Shown: positions 1-8,368, counted from the stretch's first letter. The stretch: DNA of 64,000 nt from JAKVBK01 sp022447275 (GCA_047125605.1 CP138932.1:2170001-2234000); one strand, 5' to 3'. Notes: generated by a model not told the origin, from the sequence alone. Numbers and translations: made by a program.

Positions 1-391
1 CGACCACCGCTGTGACATCTGCCGCCTCCGAGGGGCCTGATATCAGCACGCGTTGAGCCCCTGCACGCAAACCTGCCTCTGCCACCGGGCGCGTATTGGC
101 CCGTCCAGTGCATTCCATCAGGATATCAACGCTGCCTAAATCAAGGCCAGCAACATCCCCTTGCCGGTGGACCGGAATGCTGTGCCCGTTGACCACCAGA
201 TGACCCGTACGGTGCGAAACGGCACCGGGATAAGGCCCGAACACACTGTCATAGGCAAAGAGATAGGCGAGCGTTTCAAGCTCAGCGATGTCATTGATGC
301 AAACGACATCCATATCTGTGCGATCCAGAACAAGACGCAGGACCGACCGGCCAATCCGCCCGAACCCATTGATCGCAATTTTTAATGTCAT
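1..391 (-). CDS. gap: Glyceraldehyde-3-phosphate dehydrogenase, N-terminal part (cut by window edge)
   Basis: Reading the minus strand from the ATG at 391 gives an open frame of 130 codons that leaves the window at base 1. The protein starts MTLKIAINGFGRIGRS, the Rossmann NAD-binding start of type I GAPDH. It continues with CINDIAELETLAYLFAYDS and later DILMECTGR, the family's typical ECTG turn. The enzyme interconverts glyceraldehyde-3-phosphate and 1,3-bisphosphoglycerate in glycolysis and gluconeogenesis, in the cytoplasm. The catalytic Cys and the C-terminal domain lie outside the window. The residue spacing differs a little from housekeeping Gap, so it could be a paralogue or an erythrose-4-phosphate-type relative. 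Confidence 0.85.
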   Translation of the reverse strand, partial: MTLKIAINGFGRIGRSVLRLVLDRTDMDVVCINDIAELETLAYLFAYDSVFGPYPGAVSHRTGHLVVNGHSIPVHRQGDVAGLDLGSVDILMECTGRANTRPVAEAGLRAGAQRVLISGPSEAADVTAVV

Positions 392-668
392 TGCGGCATC
401 CTTTCGCTGAAAGCACTTGCGCCTCTTTCTTGAATGGGGCGCAGAACACCCCGACATTGCGACGGTTTAGAGCAGCCGTCTGTTGCACTCAAATAGCGCT
501 CTATCAGTTCGCGGCGCGCATGCAATGTGATCCATCCGAAAGGTCACCCAGTCTGCCAGCGGCAAACGACCGGCTGCTTTCAAAGCCTGCACAAACATAC
601 TGGCAGATGTGGCAAGCAAACCGAACGGTTGCACAAAGGTCTCGACAAAGGTGGAAGCGCAAAAAATA

Positions 669-703
669 GTTGACTGGTCAACAGATACAGTTGATCGATC
701 AAC
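669..703. promoter_or_regulatory. Two tandem palindromes, putative operator for the downstream secreted-protein gene
   Basis: GTTGACTGGTCAAC (669-682; 6-bp arms around TG) and GTTGATCGATCAAC (690-703; perfect palindrome) share the pattern GTTGAYNNRTCAAC. Their starts are 21 bp apart, two helical turns. A TATTAT hexamer follows at 704-709 and the start codon is at 730, so both sites would overlap the promoter. This fits cooperative binding of two dimers. The half-site spacing is too short for a canonical FNR/FixK box, and I cannot name the regulator. Confidence 0.55.
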
Positions 704-729
704 TATTATTCTCAAGATTGGAGAGACTC

Positions 730-1410
730 ATGAAACGTACAATACTGGCCGCACTATGTGCGATTGGCCTAGCAGGAGCAGCACAGGCTTCCCCTGTCTC
801 ATTTGGAGCCCTCTCCAGTGACGATGATGGTCGCACGGACATTATCACCGATGCGCTGAACAATCTTGAATGGCTGCGTTGGGACCAGAATGCCGATCTG
901 ACCTACGACCAAACGCGTGACTTGATCACCACAGGCGCGCGTGCAGGAGAAGGCTGGGCGATTGCCGATCTGGATAAAGTACAGGCGTTTACAGACGCGC
1001 TGCTGGACGGCCTGAACGATGGCTGCACGGCGTCGCAAACTTCTGCGATCTGCGCAAACGGTCTGCGGGACCTGCCCGCCCTGCTTGGCGTTGCCAACCG
1101 CACCGACAATTACGGTTTATTCATTGCGCCTAACGCAGCCAACGGAATACCTTCCCGAGCTGGGGCCATCATTGCGGTCACGCAAGCAAGCAACTCTCGA
1201 ATAGAAAAAATCAATGATGTAGATACGATCGCTAATCTTGACGAAATCGTCACCCCTCCAAACACCTATGGCACTCCTGCTTCATGGCTTCTCTACCGCG
1301 AAGCTGCTGCTGCCCCCGCCCCTGTGCCAGTGCCCACACCCCTGCCGCTTCTTGCTGCCGGCCTTGGCGGTTTGGGCTACTTGGCATCAGGCAAGCGTAA
1401 AATGCCCTGA
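730..1410 (+). CDS. Secreted protein with VPLPA/PEP-CTERM-like C-terminal sorting tail
   Basis: 226 residues. A cleavable signal peptide (MKRTILAALCAIGLAGAAQA) is followed by a soluble domain. The LEWLRWDQN stretch and the later GWAIADLDKVQAF resemble the repeat-like consensus common in PEP-CTERM-type exported proteins. The C terminus is a proline-rich linker (PAPVPVPTP), a hydrophobic helix (LPLLAAGLGGLGYLA) and a basic end (SGKRK). This three-part layout belongs to the VPLPA-CTERM sorting signals that roseobacters pair with an exosortase, so the protein is probably processed at the outer face of the inner membrane. No exosortase lies in this window. The start at 730 has GGAGAG just upstream. 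The molecular function is unknown. Confidence 0.7.
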   Translation: MKRTILAALCAIGLAGAAQASPVSFGALSSDDDGRTDIITDALNNLEWLRWDQNADLTYDQTRDLITTGARAGEGWAIADLDKVQAFTDALLDGLNDGCTASQTSAICANGLRDLPALLGVANRTDNYGLFIAPNAANGIPSRAGAIIAVTQASNSRIEKINDVDTIANLDEIVTPPNTYGTPASWLLYREAAAAPAPVPVPTPLPLLAAGLGGLGYLASGKRKMP

Positions 1411-1441
1411 GCACCTACAAATTGACATAGGGGCGCTGCGG

Positions 1442-1470
1442 CCCAGCCTGTGCAGTAAATGTTGAAAATG
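1442..1470 (+). repeat. Left inverted repeat of the cassette
   Basis: Begins CCCAGCCTGTGC at its outer end and contains GTAAATGTTGAAAATG. It pairs with the right copy with one mismatch. Confidence 0.8.
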
Positions 1471-1794
1471 GACCCCTTCGTCATTCCTCTAACGTGGCAA
1501 TGTATTGATTGCATATTAGTTGCTGCGGGCGCACGCGAAGGCGTACTTCACCGGTTAATGCCCGAAGAAACCTTCGACGGCTTTAATGCAGCTTCTAACT
1601 AAGACGTCGGTTCACTTCGTAGACCGTTTCCCCAATTAAAACAGACGCCTCGCCAGAGGTGGCTTAGTGCGTGGTACGCACCAAAATATACCGATTGGGG
1701 TACTTAAAGTATCCAAAGGATCATTAGCTTAGAGTTGTTGCGCCACTTACCCTGAGGCTGGCACCTGCCAATACTCTCCTCAAGGAGCGAACCG
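1471..1794. other. Gene-free, AT-richer leader of the Hint gene
   Basis: No credible ORF. The composition is visibly more AT-rich than the chromosome around it. A short palindrome, GTGCGT-GGT-ACGCAC, lies at 1667-1681 and may be an operator. A strong ribosome site AAGGAG (1782-1787) precedes the start at 1795. Confidence 0.5.
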
Positions 1795-2775
1795 ATGTCT
1801 GTGTACGAAATCGTCACGTTTCTCGGACCGAACAGCCCTAGTACATTCACATTTGACGCAAGTAGCGTTGAGGTTCTCCGAGTAGAAGACCCTGATGCAA
1901 ACTTCGGAGATAATAGTCCATTCCCACCCGAAGGATATAGCAATCAAATAGGGCAGAATGACGTTTTTGGGGCGCCTACGGCGGGACCTTTGATGACTGG
2001 CGCCATGCGGTCCTTCACCAACACTTCAACGGGTGAAGTACACAATCTTCCTTACATTTATAATCAAGGCGAGTTCCTTTGGGTAAATGGCTCATCATTA
2101 TTGTATGGAATGACCAATCCCCCCTTGGTCGATGGCGCAACCTACACGCTAAATGGAATTAGTGGCGACGGAACAACACCATGGACAGACTTTGCCCCTG
2201 TCTGCTTTACCAACGGCACTTGGATCGCAACGGTGAGCGGAGACCGCCGCATCGAAGACCTTGTTGAGGGTGATCTGGTTCTAACGATGGACCACGGATA
2301 TCAGCCGATCCGTTGGATAGGGTCATCCAAGGTGCCCGCGACTGGAGATTTCGCCCCGATCCTGATCCGCAAGGGCGCGCTTGGAAACGACCGAGACCTG
2401 CGCGTCAGCCCCCAGCACCGCATGCTGCTGCAAGGCTGGCAGACAGAGATGCTATTTGGCGAGGAGCAAGTGCTGGCCACAGCCAAGTCTCTCGTCAATG
2501 ACCACTCCATCCTGCGGGATGAGGGGGGCGAGGTGGAATACTTCCATATGCTGTTTGATACCCATGAGATCATCTATGCCGAGGGTGCGCCATCTGAGAG
2601 CTTCCATCCCGGTGAACAGGGCTGGAAAGCCTTGGATAAAGCTACTCGGGATGAAATCCTAATGCTCTTCCCCGAGCTTGCGGGTGGCCGTTTTGAGGAC
2701 TACGGCGCATCAGCTCGCACAAGCCTCAAGCACAGCGAAGGACAGCTGCTGGGTGCGTATTTGGCTGGAAGCTAG
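1795..2775 (+). CDS. Hint-domain (Hedgehog/intein-type) protein
   Basis: 326 residues, start fixed by AAGGAG seven bases upstream. Residues 1-140 have no recognised motif. The Hint_2-type domain begins near residue 140 at CFTNGTWIATVSGDRRIEDL, with the Cys that in this fold does the N-S acyl shift. It continues through VSPQHRMLLQG (block with the conserved His) to a region containing EYFHMLFDTHEIIYAEG. Roseobacters carry many such proteins, often at the C end of secreted or adhesive proteins, where autoprocessing is assumed but rarely shown. There is no signal peptide. The gene is the only cargo between the inverted repeats, and its codon use is more AT-rich in the first half than in the Hint half. 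Confidence 0.8.
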   Translation: MSVYEIVTFLGPNSPSTFTFDASSVEVLRVEDPDANFGDNSPFPPEGYSNQIGQNDVFGAPTAGPLMTGAMRSFTNTSTGEVHNLPYIYNQGEFLWVNGSSLLYGMTNPPLVDGATYTLNGISGDGTTPWTDFAPVCFTNGTWIATVSGDRRIEDLVEGDLVLTMDHGYQPIRWIGSSKVPATGDFAPILIRKGALGNDRDLRVSPQHRMLLQGWQTEMLFGEEQVLATAKSLVNDHSILRDEGGEVEYFHMLFDTHEIIYAEGAPSESFHPGEQGWKALDKATRDEILMLFPELAGGRFEDYGASARTSLKHSEGQLLGAYLAGS

Positions 2776-2792
2776 GGCGCTTCTTTGGCGCT

Positions 2793-2810
2793 CTCGAAGA
2801 TTTCTTCGAG
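2793..2810 (+). terminator. Hairpin downstream of the Hint gene
   Basis: CTCGAAGA and TCTTCGAG form an 8-bp stem about 20 bases after the stop codon. There is no U-tract, so it may be an mRNA 3' end stabiliser or a weak terminator. Confidence 0.35.
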
Positions 2811-2896
2811 AACATTCGGCTCAACTTTGGTTCAGGCTTTTGCGCCACAACCAAGCCTGCAAGTAAACTCCCCATCGGTTCATGGGTGAGGGGTTT

Positions 2897-2925
2897 CATT
2901 TTCAACATTTACCGCACAGGCTGGG
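2897..2925 (-). repeat. Right inverted repeat of the cassette
   Basis: Ends GCACAGGCTGGG at its outer edge and is the reverse complement of the left arm, with one mismatch. GCTGCG follows directly, as it precedes the left arm. Confidence 0.8.
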
Positions 2926-2934
2926 CGCTGCGGC

Positions 2935-3236
2935 GTCCCTTTTTATTGGCAACTGGATGCCTCCTGCATGAAACGCCGGTTGCTTTGAGAGCGCAGTAAG
3001 GAGGGACACAGAGAGGGCGCTTAGACGGCAGTGTCGGGCCCATCGCCCCCCTTGTGGGATGGCCCGCAGAAAGAGCTTTCGCGCGACGGTCGCCTCTGCA
3101 TTGCCGGTTTTTTGCGTGTTAGGTGGGCGGACGCCATTCGGCAGGGGCTAACGCGACGGGGCGGTCGCCCTAGGGCAATCCCTAAGGTCGCGCGATCTTT
3201 CAGGCCATTATTCGGCGCAGCCCGAACTGCGTCTTG
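2935..3236. other. Intergenic stretch, no gene seen
   Basis: A short plus-strand frame beginning at 3031 lacks a ribosome site, has no recognisable domain and overlaps the end of the membrane gene. I see only C-rich runs here and no convincing terminator or promoter. Confidence 0.4.
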
Positions 3237-3686
3237 CTACTCGGTGATACTGTCGAAGTTTTCCAGCAGTGAGATCAGCAAAGCAACGCCACATATGAGA
3301 ACAGCCAGCCAGAACACAAATTGCAAAACGATTGCTGAAAGCCCAATGCCAATCGCGAGATGGGGCAGCCGGTGCGGCTCTCCCTGATACAAACCCACCC
3401 CTCCGAGCACCACCGCAAGGCCTGCCACACACAGGGCAACTGTGACCACCAAACTGCTCATGTCTTGGGGTTCGGGCACCGGCTCAGGGGCGGGCGCGCC
3501 CGACAAAGCCCGTTGTGCTGACAGCTTTATGTCCGCAGCAAGTTCGCCAATGACAGCCCCCGCGCTTTTCTCCTCAGGCTGAAAAACGGACGATAGAGAG
3601 ATCAGAATGGCGACAAGGCTAAGCACCCCGAGCATAAAACCAAGCAATCCGAAGGTCGCTTTTTGCCCCTGCGATGGATGGTCCAT
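3237..3686 (-). CDS. Small membrane protein of unknown function
   Basis: 149 residues from the ATG at 3686, which has GGAGG upstream (the frame stays open further 5', but that part reads like non-coding). Three hydrophobic segments are visible: about residues 13-32, a second starting LVVTVALCVAGLAVVLGGVG, and a C-terminal one with VFWLAVLICGVALLIS. A Pro-rich hydrophilic loop (APAPEPVPEP) separates the first two. I do not recognise the family. It sits alone downstream of the cassette, in the same direction as the bhc operon but 200 bases beyond its terminator-like hairpin. Confidence 0.6.
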   Translation of the reverse strand: MDHPSQGQKATFGLLGFMLGVLSLVAILISLSSVFQPEEKSAGAVIGELAADIKLSAQRALSGAPAPEPVPEPQDMSSLVVTVALCVAGLAVVLGGVGLYQGEPHRLPHLAIGIGLSAIVLQFVFWLAVLICGVALLISLLENFDSITE

Positions 3687-3845
3687 TCTGTGCCTCCGCC
3701 CTTTGTGTTGGGCACAGGTATAAAGGGCTTTTGGGGCCAAATCGTGACACGTTAGAGAAGATGGTCCAGCGTACATATCTGGCAGAAATGGCCCACGCCA
3801 GACGTCACGGACTATCCACTCAGACCGCATGCGGCGCGATCAGGT

Positions 3846-3875
3846 TCAGGGCTGCTTCTAGATCAGCAGCCCTGA
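3846..3875 (-). terminator. Terminator-like hairpin after bhcD
   Basis: An 11-bp perfect stem, TCAGGGCTGCT / AGCAGCCCTGA, with an 8-base loop begins 14 bases beyond the bhcD stop. It lacks a U-run on the minus strand. It probably marks the end of the bhcABCD message. Confidence 0.55.
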
Positions 3876-3889
3876 GAGAGAGGAATTTG

Positions 3890-4885
3890 TTAGAACGGCA
3901 CCCGGGTGGCAACACCGCGCTCAAGCGCGAGGGACACAGCTTTTTCCGCCACAGCAAGATCCTGCAGCCCAACGCCCGTGCCATCAAACAGCGTCACCTC
4001 CTGTTCAGACGTTCGGCCCGGATCATCGCCGTTGATAACGGCTCCAATCTCCACGATGTCGGCCTCTGCCTTCAGCCCAGCGCCAACAGCGTGCTGCGCT
4101 TCGCCCAGCGTAACGGATTGTGCCACCTCATCCGTGAAGACGCGCGCCCGCGCCACGAGGGCGGGCTCTACCTCCTGCTTGCCGATCGTATCGGTTCCCA
4201 TGCAGGCGATATGCGTGCCAGAGGTAACAAAGCGGTCCATCAACTGGGGCTCAAAGCTCGAGGTAATCGTGATGATCACATCCGATTGCGCGCCCAACTC
4301 CTCAAGGCTGAGGGCCTCGAAAGGCAGGCCCAGTTCCGCAGCCGTATCGGCCAGGCGGGGCAACATCTCGGGATGGTAGTTCCACCCGACGACCTTCTCG
4401 AAGTCGCGCTGCGCCGCAGCCGCCCGCATCTGGAAGGCGGATTGGTGGCCCGCGCCCAGCATTCCCAGAACGCGGCTGTCTTTGCGGGCAAGATGCTTGA
4501 TCGACACTGCCGAGGCTGCCGCCGTGCGCAAGGCCGTCAGCAGGTTGCCGCCCACAAGCGCCTTTGGCCGGCCTGTATCGGCGTCAAAAAGCACCACTGT
4601 TGACTGATGATTGGTCAGCCCCCGCTCCATGTTGCCCGGCCAGTAGCCACCGGATTTCAGCCCCAGCGCAAGCCCTGCCTTGTCAAAGCCGGACTTGAAC
4701 CCATACAGCGCTTCGGCGTGTCCGATTGCCTCGCGGATAACCGGGAAGTTATAGGCATCACGCCGCGCCATCGCCGCAAAGATCGCCTCGACGGCCTCAA
4801 AACTGGCATTGGCGTCCACAAGGCCCGCAATCTCGGCCTCGGGAACAATCACGATTTCATGGCTGTCAACGCTGTCGCGGGCCAT
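3890..4885 (-). CDS. bhcD: Iminosuccinate reductase (BhcD), ornithine-cyclodeaminase fold
   Basis: 331 residues, last gene of the bhc operon. It belongs to the ornithine cyclodeaminase/mu-crystallin family, with the Rossmann segment VLGMLGAGHQSAFQMRA in the middle and GLKSGGYWPGNMERGL in the substrate half. In the beta-hydroxyaspartate cycle the family member BhcD reduces iminosuccinate to L-aspartate with NAD(P)H, regenerating the amino donor used by BhcA. The start codon shares one base with the bhcC stop (TGATG), so the two are translationally coupled. Outside this operon it would be called only ornithine cyclodeaminase-like. The context makes BhcD near certain. Confidence 0.92.
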   Translation of the reverse strand: MARDSVDSHEIVIVPEAEIAGLVDANASFEAVEAIFAAMARRDAYNFPVIREAIGHAEALYGFKSGFDKAGLALGLKSGGYWPGNMERGLTNHQSTVVLFDADTGRPKALVGGNLLTALRTAAASAVSIKHLARKDSRVLGMLGAGHQSAFQMRAAAAQRDFEKVVGWNYHPEMLPRLADTAAELGLPFEALSLEELGAQSDVIITITSSFEPQLMDRFVTSGTHIACMGTDTIGKQEVEPALVARARVFTDEVAQSVTLGEAQHAVGAGLKAEADIVEIGAVINGDDPGRTSEQEVTLFDGTGVGLQDLAVAEKAVSLALERGVATRVPF

Positions 4886-6051
4886 CAGTAGGCCTTTCCA
4901 CGCGCTGATACGGGCCAGAGCGTTTCAACCTTTCCGTTGCGCACGCCGACATACCAGTCATGCACATTACAGGTTGGGTCACAGTGCCCGGGCACAAGCT
5001 TCAGCTTATCGCCGACCTTCAACAACTGATCCGGATCTGCCACCACCCCGTGCTCGTCTGAGCACTTAACGTATTCTACGCCTTCGCGGTCAAAGATCAC
5101 GGGCAAGCCGCTATCGACAGACTGGGCTTTCAAGCCCGCATCCACGATCGCTTTCTCTGTTTTTGCGTGCGACATGACAGAGCACAGAATGAACAGGGCG
5201 TTTTCCCATTCTCCCCGGTCGATCCGCTTGCCGTCCTTGTCGAGGATCCGGCCATAATCGGCATCCATAAAGGCATATGAACCGCATTGAAGCTCATTGT
5301 AGACACCCGAGTTGGACTCGAAATAGTACGAGCCCGTGCCGCCACCGCCCACGATATCGCAGTCCAGCCCTTCGGCCTTTAGCGCATCCACGGCGTCTTT
5401 CACCATGGTGATCGCGACCTCGACCTTGGATTTGCGATCCGCATAGCTGTCCATGTGCTGCATGGCGCCTTGATAGGCTTGGATGCCCGCAAATTTGAGG
5501 CCGTCGGCCGCGTCAATCGCCTTGGCAATTTCGACCACTTCCGGGGTGGTTGTCACACCGCAGCGCCCGGCGCCGCAATCGATCTCCACAAGACATTCGA
5601 TCTGGGTTCCATGGGCCGTGGCGCCCGCAGACAGTTCGGCAACGTTCTCGATGTCATCAACGCAGCAGATCGCGCGGGCGCCCAGTTTCGGCAGCCGTGC
5701 AAGACGATCAATCTTTGCCTCACCGCGCACCTGATTTGACACCAGAACATCGGTGATGCCGCCACGGGCAAACACTTCCGCCTCAGAGACTTTCTGACAG
5801 CACACGCCCACAGCGCCACCCAGTTCAACCTGCAGCTTCGCCACATCGACAGATTTGTGCATCTTTCCGTGCACCCGGTGCCGCATGCCATGCGCTTTTG
5901 CGTAATCGCCCATTTTCTTGACGTTGCGCTCAAGCGCATCAAGGTCAAGCACAAGGCAGGGGGTCTGGATGTCTGCTTCGTCCATGCCAGGCAGGGCCGG
6001 CACGTCATAGCCAACTTCAAGATCGTCGAATTCGGGGGTCAGGTCTTTCAT
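4885..6051 (-). CDS. bhcC: beta-Hydroxyaspartate aldolase (BhcC)
   Basis: 388 residues. A D-threonine-aldolase/alanine-racemase-type PLP enzyme. The PLP lysine lies in HGKMHKS near residue 63, and the C-terminal metal-binding signature PGHCDPTCNVHD is intact, as expected for a Mg/Mn-dependent member. In the cycle it makes (2R,3S)-beta-hydroxyaspartate from glycine and glyoxylate. The start at 6051 (MKDLTPEFDD) has GGAG eight bases upstream. The reading frame stays open 5' of it but without family similarity. It lies between bhcB and bhcD in the usual order. Confidence 0.93.
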   Translation of the reverse strand: MKDLTPEFDDLEVGYDVPALPGMDEADIQTPCLVLDLDALERNVKKMGDYAKAHGMRHRVHGKMHKSVDVAKLQVELGGAVGVCCQKVSEAEVFARGGITDVLVSNQVRGEAKIDRLARLPKLGARAICCVDDIENVAELSAGATAHGTQIECLVEIDCGAGRCGVTTTPEVVEIAKAIDAADGLKFAGIQAYQGAMQHMDSYADRKSKVEVAITMVKDAVDALKAEGLDCDIVGGGGTGSYYFESNSGVYNELQCGSYAFMDADYGRILDKDGKRIDRGEWENALFILCSVMSHAKTEKAIVDAGLKAQSVDSGLPVIFDREGVEYVKCSDEHGVVADPDQLLKVGDKLKLVPGHCDPTCNVHDWYVGVRNGKVETLWPVSARGKAY

Positions 6052-6174
6052 TGTCGCTCTCCAAGCAGCGGTGAGGAATGGGGTTGGCGCTGGCAGCGCC
6101 CTATTTGAAATATCTGGCGTGCAGAACAGCCCGCGCAGGGTGGGTGGGGCCACAGCCCCGACCCGCAACGAAGG

Positions 6175-7143
6175 TCAGTCCGCCATCCAGGGCAGCTTGG
6201 CCAAATCGACATTGCCGCCCGTGACAACAACACCCACGCGCTTGCCGCGGAACAAGTCGGGATTGCGCAGGATGGTCGCGAGGGGCACGGCGCAGCTGGG
6301 CTCCATCACAAGCTTCATGCGCTGCCACGTCAGCTTCATGGCGTCGATGATCTCTTGTTCAGAGGCGGTGAGGATGTCGGTCACGTGGCTCGACACGAAA
6401 TGCCACGTGTTTTCCTTCAGCGGCACCTTGAGGCCGTCCGCGATTGTGACAGGCGCATCGTCGGCGATGATGTGGCCAGCTTTGAAGCTGCGATAGGCAT
6501 CATCGGCCTGCTCCGGCTCGGCCGCATAGATTTCCACCTCAGGGGCAATGTTCGACAGGGTGAGGCAACAGCCAGAGATCATGCCACCGCCACCAATCGG
6601 AGCGATCACGGCATCCAGCCCGTCCACCTGCTCCATCATCTCGCGGGAACAGGTGCCCTGACCTGCGATCACGCGGGGATCATTGTAAGGATGGACAAAC
6701 TCGGCGCCTGTTGCCGCCTGCACCTCGGCGAATACAGCCTCGCGCGACGTGGTTGACGGCTCGCATTCCGTGATAATGCCACCATAGCCCCGCACGGCGG
6801 CCTTCTTGGCCTCTGGCGCCGTGCGCGGCATCACAACATTGCAAGGGATGCCGCGCCGCCCGGCCGCGTAGGACAAAGACAAGGCATGGTTACCTGAACT
6901 GTGCGTGGCCACACCGCGCTCTGCCATCTCATCAGAAAGGCCAAAGACGGCATTGCAGGCACCGCGCACCTTGAACGCGCCCGCTTTCTGGAAGTTCTCG
7001 CATTTGAAAAACAGCTCTGCGCCCGTCAGCTCATTGAAGTATTCCGACGTCAGCACAGGCGTGCGGTGAATGTGCGGCGCGATGCGCGAATGGGCGGCGA
7101 TCACGTCTTCATAGGTGGGCAGGGCCTGTGCCAGATCTTTCAT
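6175..7143 (-). CDS. bhcB: beta-Hydroxyaspartate dehydratase (BhcB)
   Basis: 322 residues of the serine/threonine dehydratase, serine-racemase fold (fold type II PLP). The PLP lysine is Lys58 in GAFKVRGA and the phosphate-binding loop is PIGGGGMISG. In the cycle it removes water from beta-hydroxyaspartate to give iminosuccinate. The start at 7143 (MKDLAQALPT) is preceded by AGAGG. A 123-base gap separates it from bhcC, the longest inside the operon. Without context it would be annotated threonine dehydratase or hydroxyaspartate ammonia-lyase. Confidence 0.93.
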   Translation of the reverse strand: MKDLAQALPTYEDVIAAHSRIAPHIHRTPVLTSEYFNELTGAELFFKCENFQKAGAFKVRGACNAVFGLSDEMAERGVATHSSGNHALSLSYAAGRRGIPCNVVMPRTAPEAKKAAVRGYGGIITECEPSTTSREAVFAEVQAATGAEFVHPYNDPRVIAGQGTCSREMMEQVDGLDAVIAPIGGGGMISGCCLTLSNIAPEVEIYAAEPEQADDAYRSFKAGHIIADDAPVTIADGLKVPLKENTWHFVSSHVTDILTASEQEIIDAMKLTWQRMKLVMEPSCAVPLATILRNPDLFRGKRVGVVVTGGNVDLAKLPWMAD

Positions 7144-7174
7144 AGGAACCTCTTTACGTAAGGTTAGATATTGG

Positions 7175-8368
7175 TCATTCGGCGGCGAGGTCAAAGGCAT
7201 GGGACTTTGCAGCGCGATAATATTCCTGCGCAGCAGCCACGCCTGATCCCATTGCAATGGGCACACCAATGTCGGCCATGACCATCTCAGCCGTGGCGAT
7301 GCCTTGCAACAGCATGCCCTCGGTGATCATGCCCAGATGGCCGATCCGAAACACTTTGCCGGACACCTCACCGAGGCCTGCGCCAAAAGCGGTGCCGTAC
7401 ACGTCGGCAGCGCGTGTAACGATGGCAGAAGCATCATGCCCCTCGGGCACAAGGATCGCGCTGACCGTGTCTGAATAGACATCGGGCGTTTCCGCGCAAA
7501 GCTGCAAGCCCCAGCCGCGCACGGCCGTGCGAACGCCCTCCGCCATGTAATGGTGGCGAGCAATCACGGTTTCGAGGCCCTCCTCAAGAAGCATCTCGCC
7601 CGCAACCTTCAGGCCGTTCAGCAAGCCGACCACAGGCGTGTAGGGGTAGGCATTCGCGGCGTAGCCCGCCTGCATGTCGCGAAAATCGAAAAAGCAGCGG
7701 GCCAAACCGGCCCCGTCGATATGCGCCATTGCCTTTGGGGAGACGCCAACAATCGCAAGTCCAGCCGGCATCATGAACCCCTTCTGGGAGCCCGTGACCG
7801 CAATATCAACACCCCATTCCTGCATCCGGAAATCCATCGACCCGATCGACGAAACGCCATCCACCATGAGCAGCGCCGGATGGCCAACGGCATCCATGGC
7901 ACGGCGAATCGCAGCGATGTCAGAGACAACGCCAGTCGCAGTTTCATTGTGCGTCGCCAGCACGGCCTTGATCCGATGATCCGTGTCTGCCCGCAGAGCA
8001 GCCTCATAAGCGGCCGCATCCAAGCCTTGACCCCAGCGATGCTCTAGCACCTGCACGTCAAGGCCGTGACGGGTGCACATGTCGATCCAGCGATGGCTAA
8101 ACATGCCGTTCCGTCCGGCCAGTATCGCATCGCCCGCGCTCAGGGTGTTGGCAATCGCCGCTTCCCAGCCGCCCGTGCCTGTCGCGGGGAAGATGAACAC
8201 CTCTGCGGTGGCAGACCGCAACACCTGCGCGACCACGTCTCTGGCAGGGTGGAGGATATCTTTGAAGGCAGAGGATCGGTGGTCCATCGTCGGCATATCG
8301 CAGGCTTTGCGCAGGGCCTCCGGGATGTTGGTCGGGCCCGGAATGAAAACGGGATTTTGCTGGCTCAT
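7175..8368 (-). CDS. bhcA: L-Aspartate:glyoxylate aminotransferase (BhcA)
   Basis: 397 residues, class V aminotransferase (alanine-glyoxylate/serine-glyoxylate type). It begins FIPGPTNIPEALR, and the PLP lysine is Lys196 in VTGSQKGFMMP. It transaminates glyoxylate to glycine with aspartate as donor, the first step of the beta-hydroxyaspartate cycle. Start at 8368 with GGAGAG upstream (the open frame continues 5' without support). First gene of the operon, transcribed away from bhcR across a 172-bp control region. Confidence 0.93.
   Translation of the reverse strand: MSQQNPVFIPGPTNIPEALRKACDMPTMDHRSSAFKDILHPARDVVAQVLRSATAEVFIFPATGTGGWEAAIANTLSAGDAILAGRNGMFSHRWIDMCTRHGLDVQVLEHRWGQGLDAAAYEAALRADTDHRIKAVLATHNETATGVVSDIAAIRRAMDAVGHPALLMVDGVSSIGSMDFRMQEWGVDIAVTGSQKGFMMPAGLAIVGVSPKAMAHIDGAGLARCFFDFRDMQAGYAANAYPYTPVVGLLNGLKVAGEMLLEEGLETVIARHHYMAEGVRTAVRGWGLQLCAETPDVYSDTVSAILVPEGHDASAIVTRAADVYGTAFGAGLGEVSGKVFRIGHLGMITEGMLLQGIATAEMVMADIGVPIAMGSGVAAAQEYYRAAKSHAFDLAAE

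Larger units (their letters stand above)
1431..2934. mobile_element. Mobile-insertion-cassette-like element: inverted repeats around a Hint gene, with flanking direct repeats
   Basis: Near-identical inverted repeats bound the unit. The left arm is at 1442-1470 and the right arm at 2897-2925; the core CATTTTCAACATTTAC is shared and there is one mismatch over 29 bp. Weaker similarity runs a few bases further inward (ACCCCTT versus ACCCCTC). Immediately outside, GGGCGCTGCGGC occurs in direct orientation at 1431-1442 and 2923-2934. This is consistent with a target duplication of about 8 bp (CGCTGCGG). The only gene inside is the Hint protein; there is no transposase. Mobile insertion cassettes have this structure and are moved in trans by an IS with matching ends. 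The IS family is not determined. Confidence 0.65.

Noticed and set aside
669..703. FNR/FixK box reading of the tandem palindromes
   Set aside because: TTGA-N4-TCAA has the wrong half-site spacing; the FNR consensus TTGAT-N4-ATCAA is two bases longer.
3031..3387. 118-codon plus-strand frame after the cassette
   Set aside because: It overlaps the 3' end of the membrane gene, lacks a ribosome site and has an Arg/Pro-rich translation typical of non-coding GC-rich DNA.
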